A DNA stretch of 64,000 nt. It comes from Bacteroidota bacterium (GTDB lineage Bacteria > Bacteroidota > Bacteroidia > Bacteroidales > UBA10428). The stretch is from contig CP065006.1 of NCBI GenBank assembly GCA_016699695.1, positions 2,108,001 through 2,172,000 of the forward strand, in the 5' to 3' direction. The notes under the pieces are model-generated. The model was given only the letters and a program-made list of their open reading frames with translations. It was not told the origin of the DNA and did not search any database. The first letter of the stretch is position 1. Each line of letters begins with the position of its first letter. The position numbers and the translations under genes were made by a program. This document shows, piece by piece, positions 54,542 through 63,794 of this stretch.

Positions 54542-55027
54542 ATGGATTTCTTTTCACTGATCGAAAATAAAATTCTTTCCATTGAAACTCTTTCAGCAAC
54601 GCTGAACACCTGGCGCCAAAAGGGTTATAAAATCGTGTTCACCAATGGTTGTTTCGATATTCTTCATCGTGGGCATGTGGAGTACCTGGCCAAGGCAGCC
54701 TCTTTTGGCGATAAAATGGTAGTAGGCCTTAACAGCGACCGCTCAGTACGAAGCATTAAAGGACCTGAGCGCCCGGTGCAGGATGAAGGTACCCGAAGCC
54801 TTGTAATGGCATCGCTGCAATGTGTGAGTGCCGTGGTTCTTTTTGAAGAAGATACTCCCTATGAGCTTATTAAAAGGGTGCAACCCGATTACCTGGTGAA
54901 AGGTGCCGATTATAGGCCGGAAGATATTGTTGGGTATGATATTCTTAAAGCTAGAGGCGGTGAGGTAAAAACTATAGAGTTAGTAGCAGGGCATTCTACT
55001 ACCAATATCATCAACAAGTTAAGATAA
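54542..55027 (+). CDS. rfaE2: D-glycero-beta-D-manno-heptose 1-phosphate adenylyltransferase
   Basis: The 161-residue protein has the nucleotidyltransferase motif FTNGCFDILHRGHVEYLA, GLNSDRSVRSIKGPERPV and the PDYLVKGADYRPEDIVG segment. It matches the C-terminal (adenylyltransferase) half of E. coli HldE; here it is a separate protein and the kinase half is not in the window. It makes ADP-heptose for the LPS inner core, in line with kdsB and lptE nearby. radA starts 5 bases after its stop. Confidence 0.93.
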   Translation: MDFFSLIENKILSIETLSATLNTWRQKGYKIVFTNGCFDILHRGHVEYLAKAASFGDKMVVGLNSDRSVRSIKGPERPVQDEGTRSLVMASLQCVSAVVLFEEDTPYELIKRVQPDYLVKGADYRPEDIVGYDILKARGGEVKTIELVAGHSTTNIINKLR

Positions 55028-55032
55028 GGGCA

Positions 55033-56409
55033 TTGAGTAAAGCAAAAAATATATTTGTTTGCCAGGAGTGCGGCGCTGAATCGCCAAAGTGGATTGGCCG
55101 TTGCCCGGCATGCAACAGTTGGAATTCTTATGTGGAGGAGATTAAGATTACCGGCAAGGCATCCGTTCACCGTGCTTCCGGAGAGCGCTCCACCAACCGA
55201 AAGCCGCTGCCTTTCGATGCGGTAGAAACCGAAGCTTACTCCAGGCTTAATACCGGATTGGCAGAATTCGACCGCATGCTTGGCGGAGGTCTGGTTCCCG
55301 GGTCTTTTACTCTGATGGGAGGTGAACCCGGAATAGGAAAGTCGACACTGGCCCTTCAACTTGCTTTGGTTTTACAAGAAAAAATATTGTATGTTTCTGG
55401 CGAAGAAAGTTCGGCACAGATTAAGATGAGAGCTGATCGATTGGGAGGAAAAAATCCCCAATGCCTGGTTTACAACGAAACGAACCTCGACGATATTCTA
55501 CTTCATTTTCAACGCGAAAAGCCTTCATTACTTATTATCGATTCCATTCAAACTATTTATACTCCTCTTATCGAATCGGCACCCGGAAGTGTGTCTCAGG
55601 TGCGAGAGTGCGCAGCGAGGCTTCTTCAGGTGGCAAAGGACAGTGAAGCACCTATACTTATTATCGGCCATATTACAAAAGATGGCAGCCTGGCTGGCCC
55701 CAAGGTACTTGAACACATTGTCGATACGGTAGTGCAGTTCGAAGGCGATATGCAACTCAACTACCGTATATTGCGCACCCTTAAAAACCGTTTTGGGGCT
55801 GTTCCCGAATTGGCTATTTTCGAAATGAAGCAAAATGGCCTCGAGCAGGTACTCAATCCATCGGCCTATTTTTTAAATCAAAGCCATGTCGAATTCAGCG
55901 GTGTAGCCATTACCTGCACTCTCGAAGGATACCGACCCTTGTTAATCGAAACGCAGGCCCTGGTGAGTACTGCGGTATACGGCACGCCTCAACGCTCTGC
56001 GACCGGTTTCGACCTCCGCCGTATGAATATGTTGCTGGCTGTGCTCGAAAAAAAGGGAAAACTTAATCTGTCGAACAAAGATGTTTTTTTAAATATAGCC
56101 GGAGGATTAAAATTACAGGATCCTGCTGCCGACCTGGCTATTCTGGCAGCTATATTTTCTTCGATTACCGACCAGTCAATTAGTCCTAAACTGTGTTGCT
56201 GTGCCGAAATCAGTCTTACGGGCGAGCTGAGGCCTGTGGTGCGCATAGAACAACGCATTGCAGAAGCGCAAAAGCTCGGATTCAAGCAGATGCTTATTTC
56301 ATCCTATCACCGTAATCTCGAAAACAATGCAATTGAAATAATAAAGGCATCGTCGCTCCAACAAGCCATGAAAGCTATATTTCATCAGAAAGCAGAAAGC
56401 TCAGATTAG
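55033..56409 (+). CDS. radA: DNA repair protein RadA
   Basis: The 458-residue protein starts at TTG 55033 (SKAKNIFVCQECG), the only start that keeps the four-Cys zinc finger CQECG...CPACNSW intact. Walker A is GEPGIGKST, followed by the RadA KNRFG motif (TLKNRFGAVPELAIFEM) and a C-terminal Lon-like domain (about 290-450). It is a RecA-like ATPase that helps branch migration in recombination. It overlaps the convergent penicillin-binding protein gene by four bases. Confidence 0.95.
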   Translation: MSKAKNIFVCQECGAESPKWIGRCPACNSWNSYVEEIKITGKASVHRASGERSTNRKPLPFDAVETEAYSRLNTGLAEFDRMLGGGLVPGSFTLMGGEPGIGKSTLALQLALVLQEKILYVSGEESSAQIKMRADRLGGKNPQCLVYNETNLDDILLHFQREKPSLLIIDSIQTIYTPLIESAPGSVSQVRECAARLLQVAKDSEAPILIIGHITKDGSLAGPKVLEHIVDTVVQFEGDMQLNYRILRTLKNRFGAVPELAIFEMKQNGLEQVLNPSAYFLNQSHVEFSGVAITCTLEGYRPLLIETQALVSTAVYGTPQRSATGFDLRRMNMLLAVLEKKGKLNLSNKDVFLNIAGGLKLQDPAADLAILAAIFSSITDQSISPKLCCCAEISLTGELRPVVRIEQRIAEAQKLGFKQMLISSYHRNLENNAIEIIKASSLQQAMKAIFHQKAESSD

Positions 56410-58742
56410 TCGAAAATAGCCCCTGCTTCTTCGTAATAATTTTCTATGTCAGCGGCTGCATCTTCCTTTTGAGCAGCACAGTTTAAATCCACATCGAATT
56501 CGGAAGGTTTAATAAACACATCTTCCTGCTTCACGTTCAGGCTCGGGTCGGCATAAATACGGCTCATGTATTCGGCCCAAATAGGCAAAGCCATTGATGA
56601 TCCTGAACCCATGGCAATATTATCGAAATGAATGGAACGGTTTTCACCACCAACCCACACACCTGAAACCAATTGGGGTGTGATGCCAATAAACCAGCCG
56701 TCGCTGTGGTTATTGGTAGTTCCGGTTTTGCCTGCCATTTCGCCTGTAAATTTGTATTCTGCACGCAACCTGAATGCAGTTCCAAAATTTACTACACCCT
56801 GAAGCAGGTTAATCATTAAAAATGCAGTCTGTTCATCAATGGCCTCCCTTGTTTCGGGATGGAAAGTAGCAAGCACATTACCATATTTATCTTCGATGTG
56901 GGTGACAAACATGGGCTTGATATGAATGCCCTGGTTGGCAAAGGTTGAAAAGGCTCCAACCATTTCCTTCACCGACATATCGGAGGTACCATAAATCATC
57001 GAAGGAACAGGGTCGATATAGCTCTCAATGCCCATTCTGTAGGCAATGTTGGCGATGGGTTCGGGTTTAAACCTGTCCACCAGCCAGGCCGAAATATAAT
57101 TGTGCGAGGTGGCTAGTCCCCACTTAAGGGTTTTCATGGTGCCAATGTATTTTTTATCGCCCGAATAACGAGGTACCCATATCGTGTCATTCACTTTGAA
57201 AGGAACAGCCACTACAGGCACCTCCCTGCAAGGAGAAAAACCCTCCTGCATGGCAAGAATGTATAGAAAGGGTTTAAAAGTCGATCCGGCCTGACGTTTC
57301 GCCTGGGTTACATGATCGTATTTGAAATGCCTGAAGTTGATACCACCCACATAGGCTTTTACATGCCCGTTACTCGGATCCATCGACATGAAACCGGTAC
57401 GCAGCATATGTTTGTAGTAGAGTATCGAATCGAGAGGAGTTAAAACTGTATCTCTTTCACCCTTCCAGGTAAACAAAGTCATTTCAACAGGCGTTTTAAA
57501 GACTTTATAAATACTATCCATCGAAACTCCCATATTGTAGAGTCTTACGCCACGTTCGCTGTAGCGAATTGCATTGCGGATAATCTGGTCGATTTCTTTG
57601 TTGGTTAATTCACTGTCGAAAGGGGCTCGCTTTCGGCCTTTTTTCTCCTTAAAAAATGCATCCTGCAAATAATTTCCTAAATGAGCTTGTACGGCCTCTT
57701 CGGCATATACCTGCATTTTTGAGTTGATGGTAGTATAAATACGAAGTCCATCGGTATATATGTCGTACTTCGATTTATCGGGCTTTGTGTTTTTATTACA
57801 CCACCCGTAAAGGGCATCGGTTTCCCATAATAAGGAGTCTTCCTGATAGCTTTTATAATTTTGATAGTTTTTTCGGCTGGGTTTTGCTTTAGTCATGTAG
57901 GTGCGAAGATATTCCCTGAAATAGGTAGCGGGGCCGGAATTATGACTTACCGACTGAAAGTCGAGGTTGATGGGCAGTGCTTTGAGCGAATCGTTTTCTA
58001 AAGGCGTTATAAAACCATAGCGTGCCATCTGGTTTAAAACCGTATTTCGACGCATTAAGGCTCTGTCGGGGAAGCGTTTTGGATTGTAATAGTGTGGATT
58101 TTTCGCCATTCCAACCAAAACAGCCGATTCTTCGATTCGCAGCGAATCGGGAAGCCTGTTAAAGTAAATACGGCTTGCAGAATTAATACCTACTGCATTG
58201 TATAAGAAGTCGTACTGATTAAAATAGAGTGCAATGATTTCATCTTTAGTATAAGCCCTTTCAAGTTTAACCGAAATCACATATTCCTTAATTTTCTGGC
58301 CAAAACGCGAAAATATATTTTTTGCCCGCTCATGAAAAAGTTGTTTCGAGAGTTGCTGGGTAATGGTGCTGCCTCCACCCTTGGTGCCAAGAAAGACGAG
58401 AGCCCTGAAAGAACCCTTAAGATCAATACCTGGGTGTTTGTAAAACCTGATGTCTTCGGTGGCAATAAGGGCATCGACAAGGTGATTGGGCAGTCGGTCG
58501 TATTCAACATAAACTCTGTTTTCGTTTTCGGTATATACCGATCCGAGCACTTCGTTATCAGAGGAAATAATGAGGGTGGCCAGGTTTATTTTCGGGTTTT
58601 CAAGGTCTTCGATACGGGGCATGTAACCGAGTTTACCACTTCCGGCCAGAATAAAAATAAGAATGATTGAGGCTACCGGAACAGCTATTGTCAGCCAGAA
58701 AATCAGATTTTGTTTTGTATAATTCGTTTCAGTGTTATTCAT
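56406..58742 (-). CDS. Class A penicillin-binding protein (PBP1A-like)
   Basis: The 778-residue protein has an N-terminal membrane anchor (about 14-35), a GT51 glycosyltransferase domain with catalytic Glu in ATEDIRFYKHPGID and GGSTITQQLSKQLF, then a transpeptidase domain with active-site S487 (GSTFKPF), SHN in GLATSHNYISAW and KTGTTNNHSD. It polymerises and cross-links peptidoglycan in the periplasm. The C-terminal tail is acidic and short. No OB-type insert typical of E. coli PBP1A was recognised. It is divergent from topA. Confidence 0.93.
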   Translation of the reverse strand: MNNTETNYTKQNLIFWLTIAVPVASIILIFILAGSGKLGYMPRIEDLENPKINLATLIISSDNEVLGSVYTENENRVYVEYDRLPNHLVDALIATEDIRFYKHPGIDLKGSFRALVFLGTKGGGSTITQQLSKQLFHERAKNIFSRFGQKIKEYVISVKLERAYTKDEIIALYFNQYDFLYNAVGINSASRIYFNRLPDSLRIEESAVLVGMAKNPHYYNPKRFPDRALMRRNTVLNQMARYGFITPLENDSLKALPINLDFQSVSHNSGPATYFREYLRTYMTKAKPSRKNYQNYKSYQEDSLLWETDALYGWCNKNTKPDKSKYDIYTDGLRIYTTINSKMQVYAEEAVQAHLGNYLQDAFFKEKKGRKRAPFDSELTNKEIDQIIRNAIRYSERGVRLYNMGVSMDSIYKVFKTPVEMTLFTWKGERDTVLTPLDSILYYKHMLRTGFMSMDPSNGHVKAYVGGINFRHFKYDHVTQAKRQAGSTFKPFLYILAMQEGFSPCREVPVVAVPFKVNDTIWVPRYSGDKKYIGTMKTLKWGLATSHNYISAWLVDRFKPEPIANIAYRMGIESYIDPVPSMIYGTSDMSVKEMVGAFSTFANQGIHIKPMFVTHIEDKYGNVLATFHPETREAIDEQTAFLMINLLQGVVNFGTAFRLRAEYKFTGEMAGKTGTTNNHSDGWFIGITPQLVSGVWVGGENRSIHFDNIAMGSGSSMALPIWAEYMSRIYADPSLNVKQEDVFIKPSEFDVDLNCAAQKEDAAADIENYYEEAGAIFD

Positions 58743-59039
58743 CGCAAGGGTTGGTTAATATGGTGCAGCACTATAAAAAACAAGGAGCGTTTTATTTATC
58801 AGAAAAAAAATATTCATCTTTGCCGTCGAAAGGTATTAAATATAGCTTATCTAAGCTAAAACCGTGTTTAAAACTGATCGCAAAAGTATGAATTATTTGT
58901 TTTGAATGCCTGTACTCAGGCCTTTGCAGCTTAATATTTTTTCGTATGTTAAAGGAATTCAAAGCATCATTTTTAAAGTGAACATTAATACCGATTTAAT
59001 AACTTCGGGCGATACGTTTTATTGTAAAAATTAAGTTAG
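58743..59039. other. 297-base divergent region (PBP / topA)
   Basis: I see no gene here. It holds a plus-strand near-consensus -7 box CATCTTTG (58815-58822) and a perfect 7-bp inverted repeat TAGCTTA-TC-TAAGCTA (58843-58858). The box, if used, would give topA a leader of about 210 bases. The repeat could be an operator or a weak RNA hairpin. Confidence 0.4.
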
Positions 59040-61367
59040 ATGATTGAAAATCTGGTTATTGTTGAGTCGCCTGCCAAGGCTAAAACTATTGAGGGGTTCC
59101 TGGGTAAGGATTTTCAGGTTACATCAAGTATGGGGCATATTCGCGATTTATCGAAAAAGGAATATGGTATTGAAATTAACAATGGTTATAAGCCACAATA
59201 TATTGTCCCTAACGAAAAAAAGAAAATTGTAGCGGAGTTAAAAAAACTGGCCAAGGAAGCCAAGATCGTCTGGCTTGCTTCCGACGAAGACCGCGAGGGA
59301 GAAGCCATTGCCTGGCACCTGGCCGAGGAACTAAAACTGAACCCTAAAACCACCCGACGAATTGTTTTCCACGAAATCACTAAAAAGGCTATTCAGGAAT
59401 CGATTCAAAATTACCGCAACATCGATATTGACCTTGTAAATGCCCAGCAAGCCCGCAGAGTTCTGGACCGCCTGGTGGGTTTTGAACTTTCGCCGGTGTT
59501 ATGGAAGAAAGTAAAGCCCAGTTTATCGGCTGGCAGGGTGCAAAGTGTGGCTGTAAGATTGGTTGTCGAACGCGAAAGGGAGATTATCAATTTTAAATCT
59601 CTTGCCAGCTATCGGGTACAAGCCATTTTCGACCTTAACGAGAGTAAAAGTAAACTGGAAGCAGAACTCGACAGACGTTTCGATACCGAGCAAGAAGCTT
59701 CGGCTTTTCTCGAAAAATGTGTACAGGCTGTTTTTACCGTGCAAGACATCACCAAAAAGCCTTCGAAAAAATCTCCGGCTGCTCCTTTTACTACTTCAAC
59801 CCTTCAACAGGAAGCTAGTCGCAAGCTTGGTTATTCAGTGTCGCAAACCATGACCCTCGCCCAAAAGCTTTACGAAGCCGGGCATATTACCTACATGCGT
59901 ACAGATTCGGTAAACCTTTCGGATTTTGCTCTTGAAGCAGCTCAGGAGGTTATTACCACTGAGTATGGAAAAGAGTATCACGAAAAAAGAGTGTATAAAA
60001 GCAAATCGAAAGGAGCGCAAGAGGCACACGAAGCCATTCGCCCTACTTATATCGAAAAAAAATCCATTCAGGCAGGAAATTCAGAACAACGCCTGTATGA
60101 ACTCATTCGTAAACGTACACTTGCTTCACAAATGAGCGATGCCCAATTGGAAAAAACCAACGTGGGCATAGGAATATCCAATGCAAGCGAGCAATTCGTT
60201 GCGCAGGGTGAGGTATTAAAGTTCGATGGTTTTTTAAAGGTTTATATCGAATCGACCGACGACGACACCGACCAGGAAGAAAAGGGATTATTGCCCCCAG
60301 TAAAGTCCGGCCAGGTGTTGGAACAAAACCAGATATTGGCTACCCAGCGGTTTTCGCATCATCCGCCCCGCTATACCGAGGCCAGTCTGGTGCGCAAACT
60401 CGAAGAGCTGGGCATCGGTCGGCCTTCGACCTACGCCCCTACCATTACAACCATCATTAGCAGAGGCTATGTAATTAAGGAAGACCGTGCGGGCACGGAA
60501 AGAAAATATGTTCAGCTTAGTCTGAAAGCCAAAAAAGTAAGTAAGGAGATAAAAACCGAAAATACAGGGGCCGAAAAAGCTAAATTGTTTCCCGATAACA
60601 TTGGCATGATTGTGAATGACTTCCTGCTCGAAAACTTTAAGAACATCCTCGATTTTAACTTTACTGCAAGTGTTGAAAAGCAATTCGACGAAATTGCAAG
60701 TGGTAAGGGCAACTGGCAACAAATGATCGATGAGTTTTACAAACCCTTTCATACTCAGGTCGAAACAACCATGGCGGTTTCCGAGTACTCCAAAGGAGAA
60801 CGCCAGTTGGGCATCGATCCCGAATCGGGCAAACTTGTCATTGCCCGCCTGGGAAGGTATGGCCCAGTAGTTCAGATCGGCGAACAGGCATCAGAAACAA
60901 ACGAAAAACCGCGTTTTGCCAGTTTGCTGAAAGGCCAGCACCTCGAATCTATTACCCTGGAGGAGGCTTTGTCACTTTTCAGGCTTCCACGCTCCCTGGG
61001 TGAGTTCGAAGGCAAGGAAATGACAGTGTCCATCGGACGGTTTGGGCCCTATATCCGCCACGACAATAAATTTGTTTCTCTCCAGAAAGATGTGGACGAT
61101 CCCTATACTATCGAAGTTTCACGTGCCATTGAGCTAATCGAAGAAAAAAGGGTAAAAGATCAGAATAAGTTCATTAAAACCTTCGACGAACAACCCGAGT
61201 TGCAGGTGCTTAATGGCCGCTATGGCCCTTATATCGCTTTAGGCAAGAAGAATTACAAAATTCCGAAATCCATGCTGCCCGCCAGTCTTACCAGGGAAGA
61301 TTGTTTAAAGATTATTGCCGAAGCTGACAAGGCGCCTGTAAAAAAGAAACCCAGAACCAAAAAATAG
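59040..61367 (+). CDS. topA: DNA topoisomerase I
   Basis: The 775-residue protein begins with the Toprim domain (VIVESPAKAKTIEGFLG, SSMGHIRDL, ASDEDREGEAIAWHL) and has the type IA active site GHITYMRTDSVNLS with catalytic Y285, plus GIGRPSTYAPTITTI. The C-terminal ~180 residues contain three GRxGP repeats (LGRYGPVVQIG, IGRFGPYIRHD, NGRYGPYIALG) and no tetracysteine zinc fingers, unlike E. coli TopA. It relaxes negative supercoils. The arginase-fold gene starts 9 bases after its stop. Confidence 0.95.
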   Translation: MIENLVIVESPAKAKTIEGFLGKDFQVTSSMGHIRDLSKKEYGIEINNGYKPQYIVPNEKKKIVAELKKLAKEAKIVWLASDEDREGEAIAWHLAEELKLNPKTTRRIVFHEITKKAIQESIQNYRNIDIDLVNAQQARRVLDRLVGFELSPVLWKKVKPSLSAGRVQSVAVRLVVEREREIINFKSLASYRVQAIFDLNESKSKLEAELDRRFDTEQEASAFLEKCVQAVFTVQDITKKPSKKSPAAPFTTSTLQQEASRKLGYSVSQTMTLAQKLYEAGHITYMRTDSVNLSDFALEAAQEVITTEYGKEYHEKRVYKSKSKGAQEAHEAIRPTYIEKKSIQAGNSEQRLYELIRKRTLASQMSDAQLEKTNVGIGISNASEQFVAQGEVLKFDGFLKVYIESTDDDTDQEEKGLLPPVKSGQVLEQNQILATQRFSHHPPRYTEASLVRKLEELGIGRPSTYAPTITTIISRGYVIKEDRAGTERKYVQLSLKAKKVSKEIKTENTGAEKAKLFPDNIGMIVNDFLLENFKNILDFNFTASVEKQFDEIASGKGNWQQMIDEFYKPFHTQVETTMAVSEYSKGERQLGIDPESGKLVIARLGRYGPVVQIGEQASETNEKPRFASLLKGQHLESITLEEALSLFRLPRSLGEFEGKEMTVSIGRFGPYIRHDNKFVSLQKDVDDPYTIEVSRAIELIEEKRVKDQNKFIKTFDEQPELQVLNGRYGPYIALGKKNYKIPKSMLPASLTREDCLKIIAEADKAPVKKKPRTKK

Positions 61368-61376
61368 CATTACTCT

Positions 61377-62531
61377 ATGAATCTGCTTGATTACATCGAT
61401 CCGGTCGAACTCGATAAACCCGAAGAATATCATATCGCTAGCGATGAACTGTTAAGCAGAAAAATAACAATTCATACTCCAAGTTTTAATACGGACGACC
61501 TTAGCCGGTTTCAGCTGGCTATTCTGGGGGTCCCCGAGGATAGGAACTCCTTTAACAAGGGAGCATCACTGGCACCCGACCGCATACGAAGCGAACTTTA
61601 TAAATTGGTAAGCCCGGTTTCGAAAACCTCTATCATTGATCTCGGAAATCTTAAAGCAGGCAATACTTTTAACGACACCTACGTGGCTCTCAAAGAGGTT
61701 GTTTATCGTCTTTTATGCGATAATATCATAGTAGTGCTAATAGGGGGTACACAGGAATTAACCCTGCCTGCCTTTCAGGCTTTTGAAAACTATCAGGAAA
61801 AAATTAACCTCACCGTATTCGATTCGCGCATCGACTCCCAGAAAGCAGCATTGCGACCCAATGCCGATTCTTTTGTGTTTGAATTGTTGCTGAAGAAAAG
61901 AAAACTCTTTCGCTTTGTACATGCCGGACATCAGGCCTATTTAACCGAAAAACATAGTCTGGAACTGTTAAACAAACTGTTTCACGAAGCAATCCGCCTG
62001 GGCGAAGTACGAAGCGACCTGAAGAAAATAGAACCTGTTTTACGCGATACTGACCTTGTCAGCTTTGACATGGGTTGTATAAGGCAATCGGATTCACCCG
62101 GTCATTTTCGGCCTTCTCCAAATGGTTTCTATGCAGAAGAAGCTTGCCAATTAGCACGCTATTCAGGCGGTGGCGACCAGGTAAGACTTTTTGGGGTTTT
62201 TGAATCGAATCCTCGCTTCGATCAGCACGAACAAAGCGCTGCACTGACCGCGCAATTGATCTGGCACTTTATCGAAGGTGTCGAACATCGATGCCCGGAG
62301 ACCCCTAATTCTGAAGACAATGATTTTAAAACTTTTATTGTGGGCCATTCCGATTTAGATTACGACATGGTGTTCTATAAAAGCCAAAAAACTGAACGAT
62401 GGTGGTTGGAAATACCCAATCTAAAAGGCGAGGCCCCTCTTGTTGTTTCTTGCTCGCACGACGATTATGTAGCCGCCAGTAACCACGAGGTTCCAAACTT
62501 ATGGTGGAAGTATTTTCAAAAATTAGGCTAA
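61377..62531 (+). CDS. Arginase/formimidoylglutamase-fold protein lacking metal-ligand motifs
   Basis: The 384-residue protein keeps the ureohydrolase layout: LAILGVPEDRNSFNKGASLAPDRIRSEL, then VLIGGTQELTLPAFQAF, TVFDSRIDSQ, LVSFDMGCIRQSDSPG and EACQLARYSGGGDQVRLFGVFE. But the three metal-binding motifs are altered: GGTQ replaces GG-D/N-H, DSRID replaces DAHxD, and SFDMGCIRQSD replaces SxDxDxxDP. A two-manganese hydrolase is therefore unlikely even though databases usually call such proteins formimidoylglutamase. It follows topA closely and precedes the T9SS genes porP and porK, a neighbourhood seen in other Bacteroidales. Confidence 0.82.
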   Translation: MNLLDYIDPVELDKPEEYHIASDELLSRKITIHTPSFNTDDLSRFQLAILGVPEDRNSFNKGASLAPDRIRSELYKLVSPVSKTSIIDLGNLKAGNTFNDTYVALKEVVYRLLCDNIIVVLIGGTQELTLPAFQAFENYQEKINLTVFDSRIDSQKAALRPNADSFVFELLLKKRKLFRFVHAGHQAYLTEKHSLELLNKLFHEAIRLGEVRSDLKKIEPVLRDTDLVSFDMGCIRQSDSPGHFRPSPNGFYAEEACQLARYSGGGDQVRLFGVFESNPRFDQHEQSAALTAQLIWHFIEGVEHRCPETPNSEDNDFKTFIVGHSDLDYDMVFYKSQKTERWWLEIPNLKGEAPLVVSCSHDDYVAASNHEVPNLWWKYFQKLG

Positions 62532-62706
62532 TAAGCTTTGAGGTTGCTTAAAATGGAGTTTTTTTATTCGTTTTTTGGTTATCGGCAATACTTTTATAGA
62601 CTTCTGCGTTAAGGTAGGCGGGTTATTACAGTTTTTTTTAAAAAAAAAGTAACCCCCAAGCGTATTTATGAGTAAAAGGGGAAACGTAATTAAGGATGTT
62701 AATTAC

Positions 62707-62733
62707 TTGTATTGTGTGAGAAATATATTTTTG
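62707..62733 (+). promoter_or_regulatory. Promoter of the porP/porK gene group
   Basis: TTG at 62707-62709 and TATTTTTG (full -7 match) at 62726-62733 are 16 bases apart. Predicted start near 62740, leader about 50 bases to ATG 62790. Confidence 0.5.
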
Positions 62734-62789
62734 CTTATTTTACTTGTATTATATAAGCGCGGTAACCTGAAGCTTTATAAACGGTAAAA

Positions 62790-63728
62790 ATGAAAAAGCT
62801 AGTTTTTCTTCTCATTGCAATCAGTACAGTAGGTTATACTCTTGCACAACAATTGCCTAATGTGAGCTATTTTATGTACGATCATGCCAGAACAAATCCG
62901 GGTAGCTTGGGAAGCAAAGATATGATTTGCGCTTCGCTCATCTTAAAACGATCGTATATTGATTTTGGGGAAGGCGCCCCCAGTAACGAATTTTTAAATG
63001 CTGAGGTGCCATTTAAACTATTTGGTGCAAAACATGGAGTAGGTATTTCAGCCTTTACCGATAAAATAGGTTTTTATAACGATGTTGATGTGAAACTTGG
63101 ATATGCTTTTAGGTTTAATGTGGCCGAAGGAACACTTGGTATTGGCATATCCGGAGGAGTAAGGCAAAAAACCCTCGATGCTTCGAAATGGCAGTATGGT
63201 GCCAATGGCGATGAGTTGGATCCTAATATTCCCCAGGGAACTCAGGAGAATATTTTTGGTTTTGGTTTTGGGGCGGGTTTATTTTACCGTTCAGAAGACA
63301 TTTATCTAGGTGCCTCTGTAAGCAATATCTACCCTTCGGATATTGAATACGATGAAAGCACAGCCATTGAAGACATGCAACCTCACTATTATATTACAGC
63401 CGGATACACTTTTCAGTTAGCCAATCCGGCATTTGAGGTCGAACCGGCTGTTTTAATTTTTAGCGATAACCTTATTTCCACTACCTTTGATTTAAATGCA
63501 ACCCTCACATACAATAAAAAAATATGGGGTGGCGTTTCCTATAGAGCCGGAAGTGCAGTTGCTGCCATGGCAGGATTAATGATACTCGATGGACTCAAAG
63601 TAGGACTGGCATATGATTATCCAACCTCGGCGCTTTCCAATGGTAGTTTCGAGGTTTTATTAAACTATTGTTTTAGTGTTGGAGGAGAAAAAAGCCCTCA
63701 ACGTTACAGAAGTATCCGGTATTTGTAA
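62790..63728 (+). CDS. porP: PorP/SprF family type IX secretion system membrane protein
   Basis: The 312-residue protein has a signal peptide (MKKLVFLLIAISTVGYTLAQ, then QLPNVSYFMYDHARTNPGS) and an outer membrane beta-barrel pattern with the PorP motifs GVGISAFTDKIGFYNDVDVKLGYAF, LGIGISGGV, GFGFGAGLFYRSEDIYLGASVSN, GLKVGLAYDYPTSAL and a C-terminal GSFEVLLNYCFSV. PorP/SprF proteins link the T9SS to the outer membrane and to particular substrates. porK starts 66 bases after its stop, the order known from Porphyromonas porPKLMN. Confidence 0.9.
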   Translation: MKKLVFLLIAISTVGYTLAQQLPNVSYFMYDHARTNPGSLGSKDMICASLILKRSYIDFGEGAPSNEFLNAEVPFKLFGAKHGVGISAFTDKIGFYNDVDVKLGYAFRFNVAEGTLGIGISGGVRQKTLDASKWQYGANGDELDPNIPQGTQENIFGFGFGAGLFYRSEDIYLGASVSNIYPSDIEYDESTAIEDMQPHYYITAGYTFQLANPAFEVEPAVLIFSDNLISTTFDLNATLTYNKKIWGGVSYRAGSAVAAMAGLMILDGLKVGLAYDYPTSALSNGSFEVLLNYCFSVGGEKSPQRYRSIRYL

Positions 63729-63794
63729 AATTTTGTTAATTTTAATTTCTGGTTATAAAAGAAAGAGATATATTTCAGATAAATTCCTTTGATT

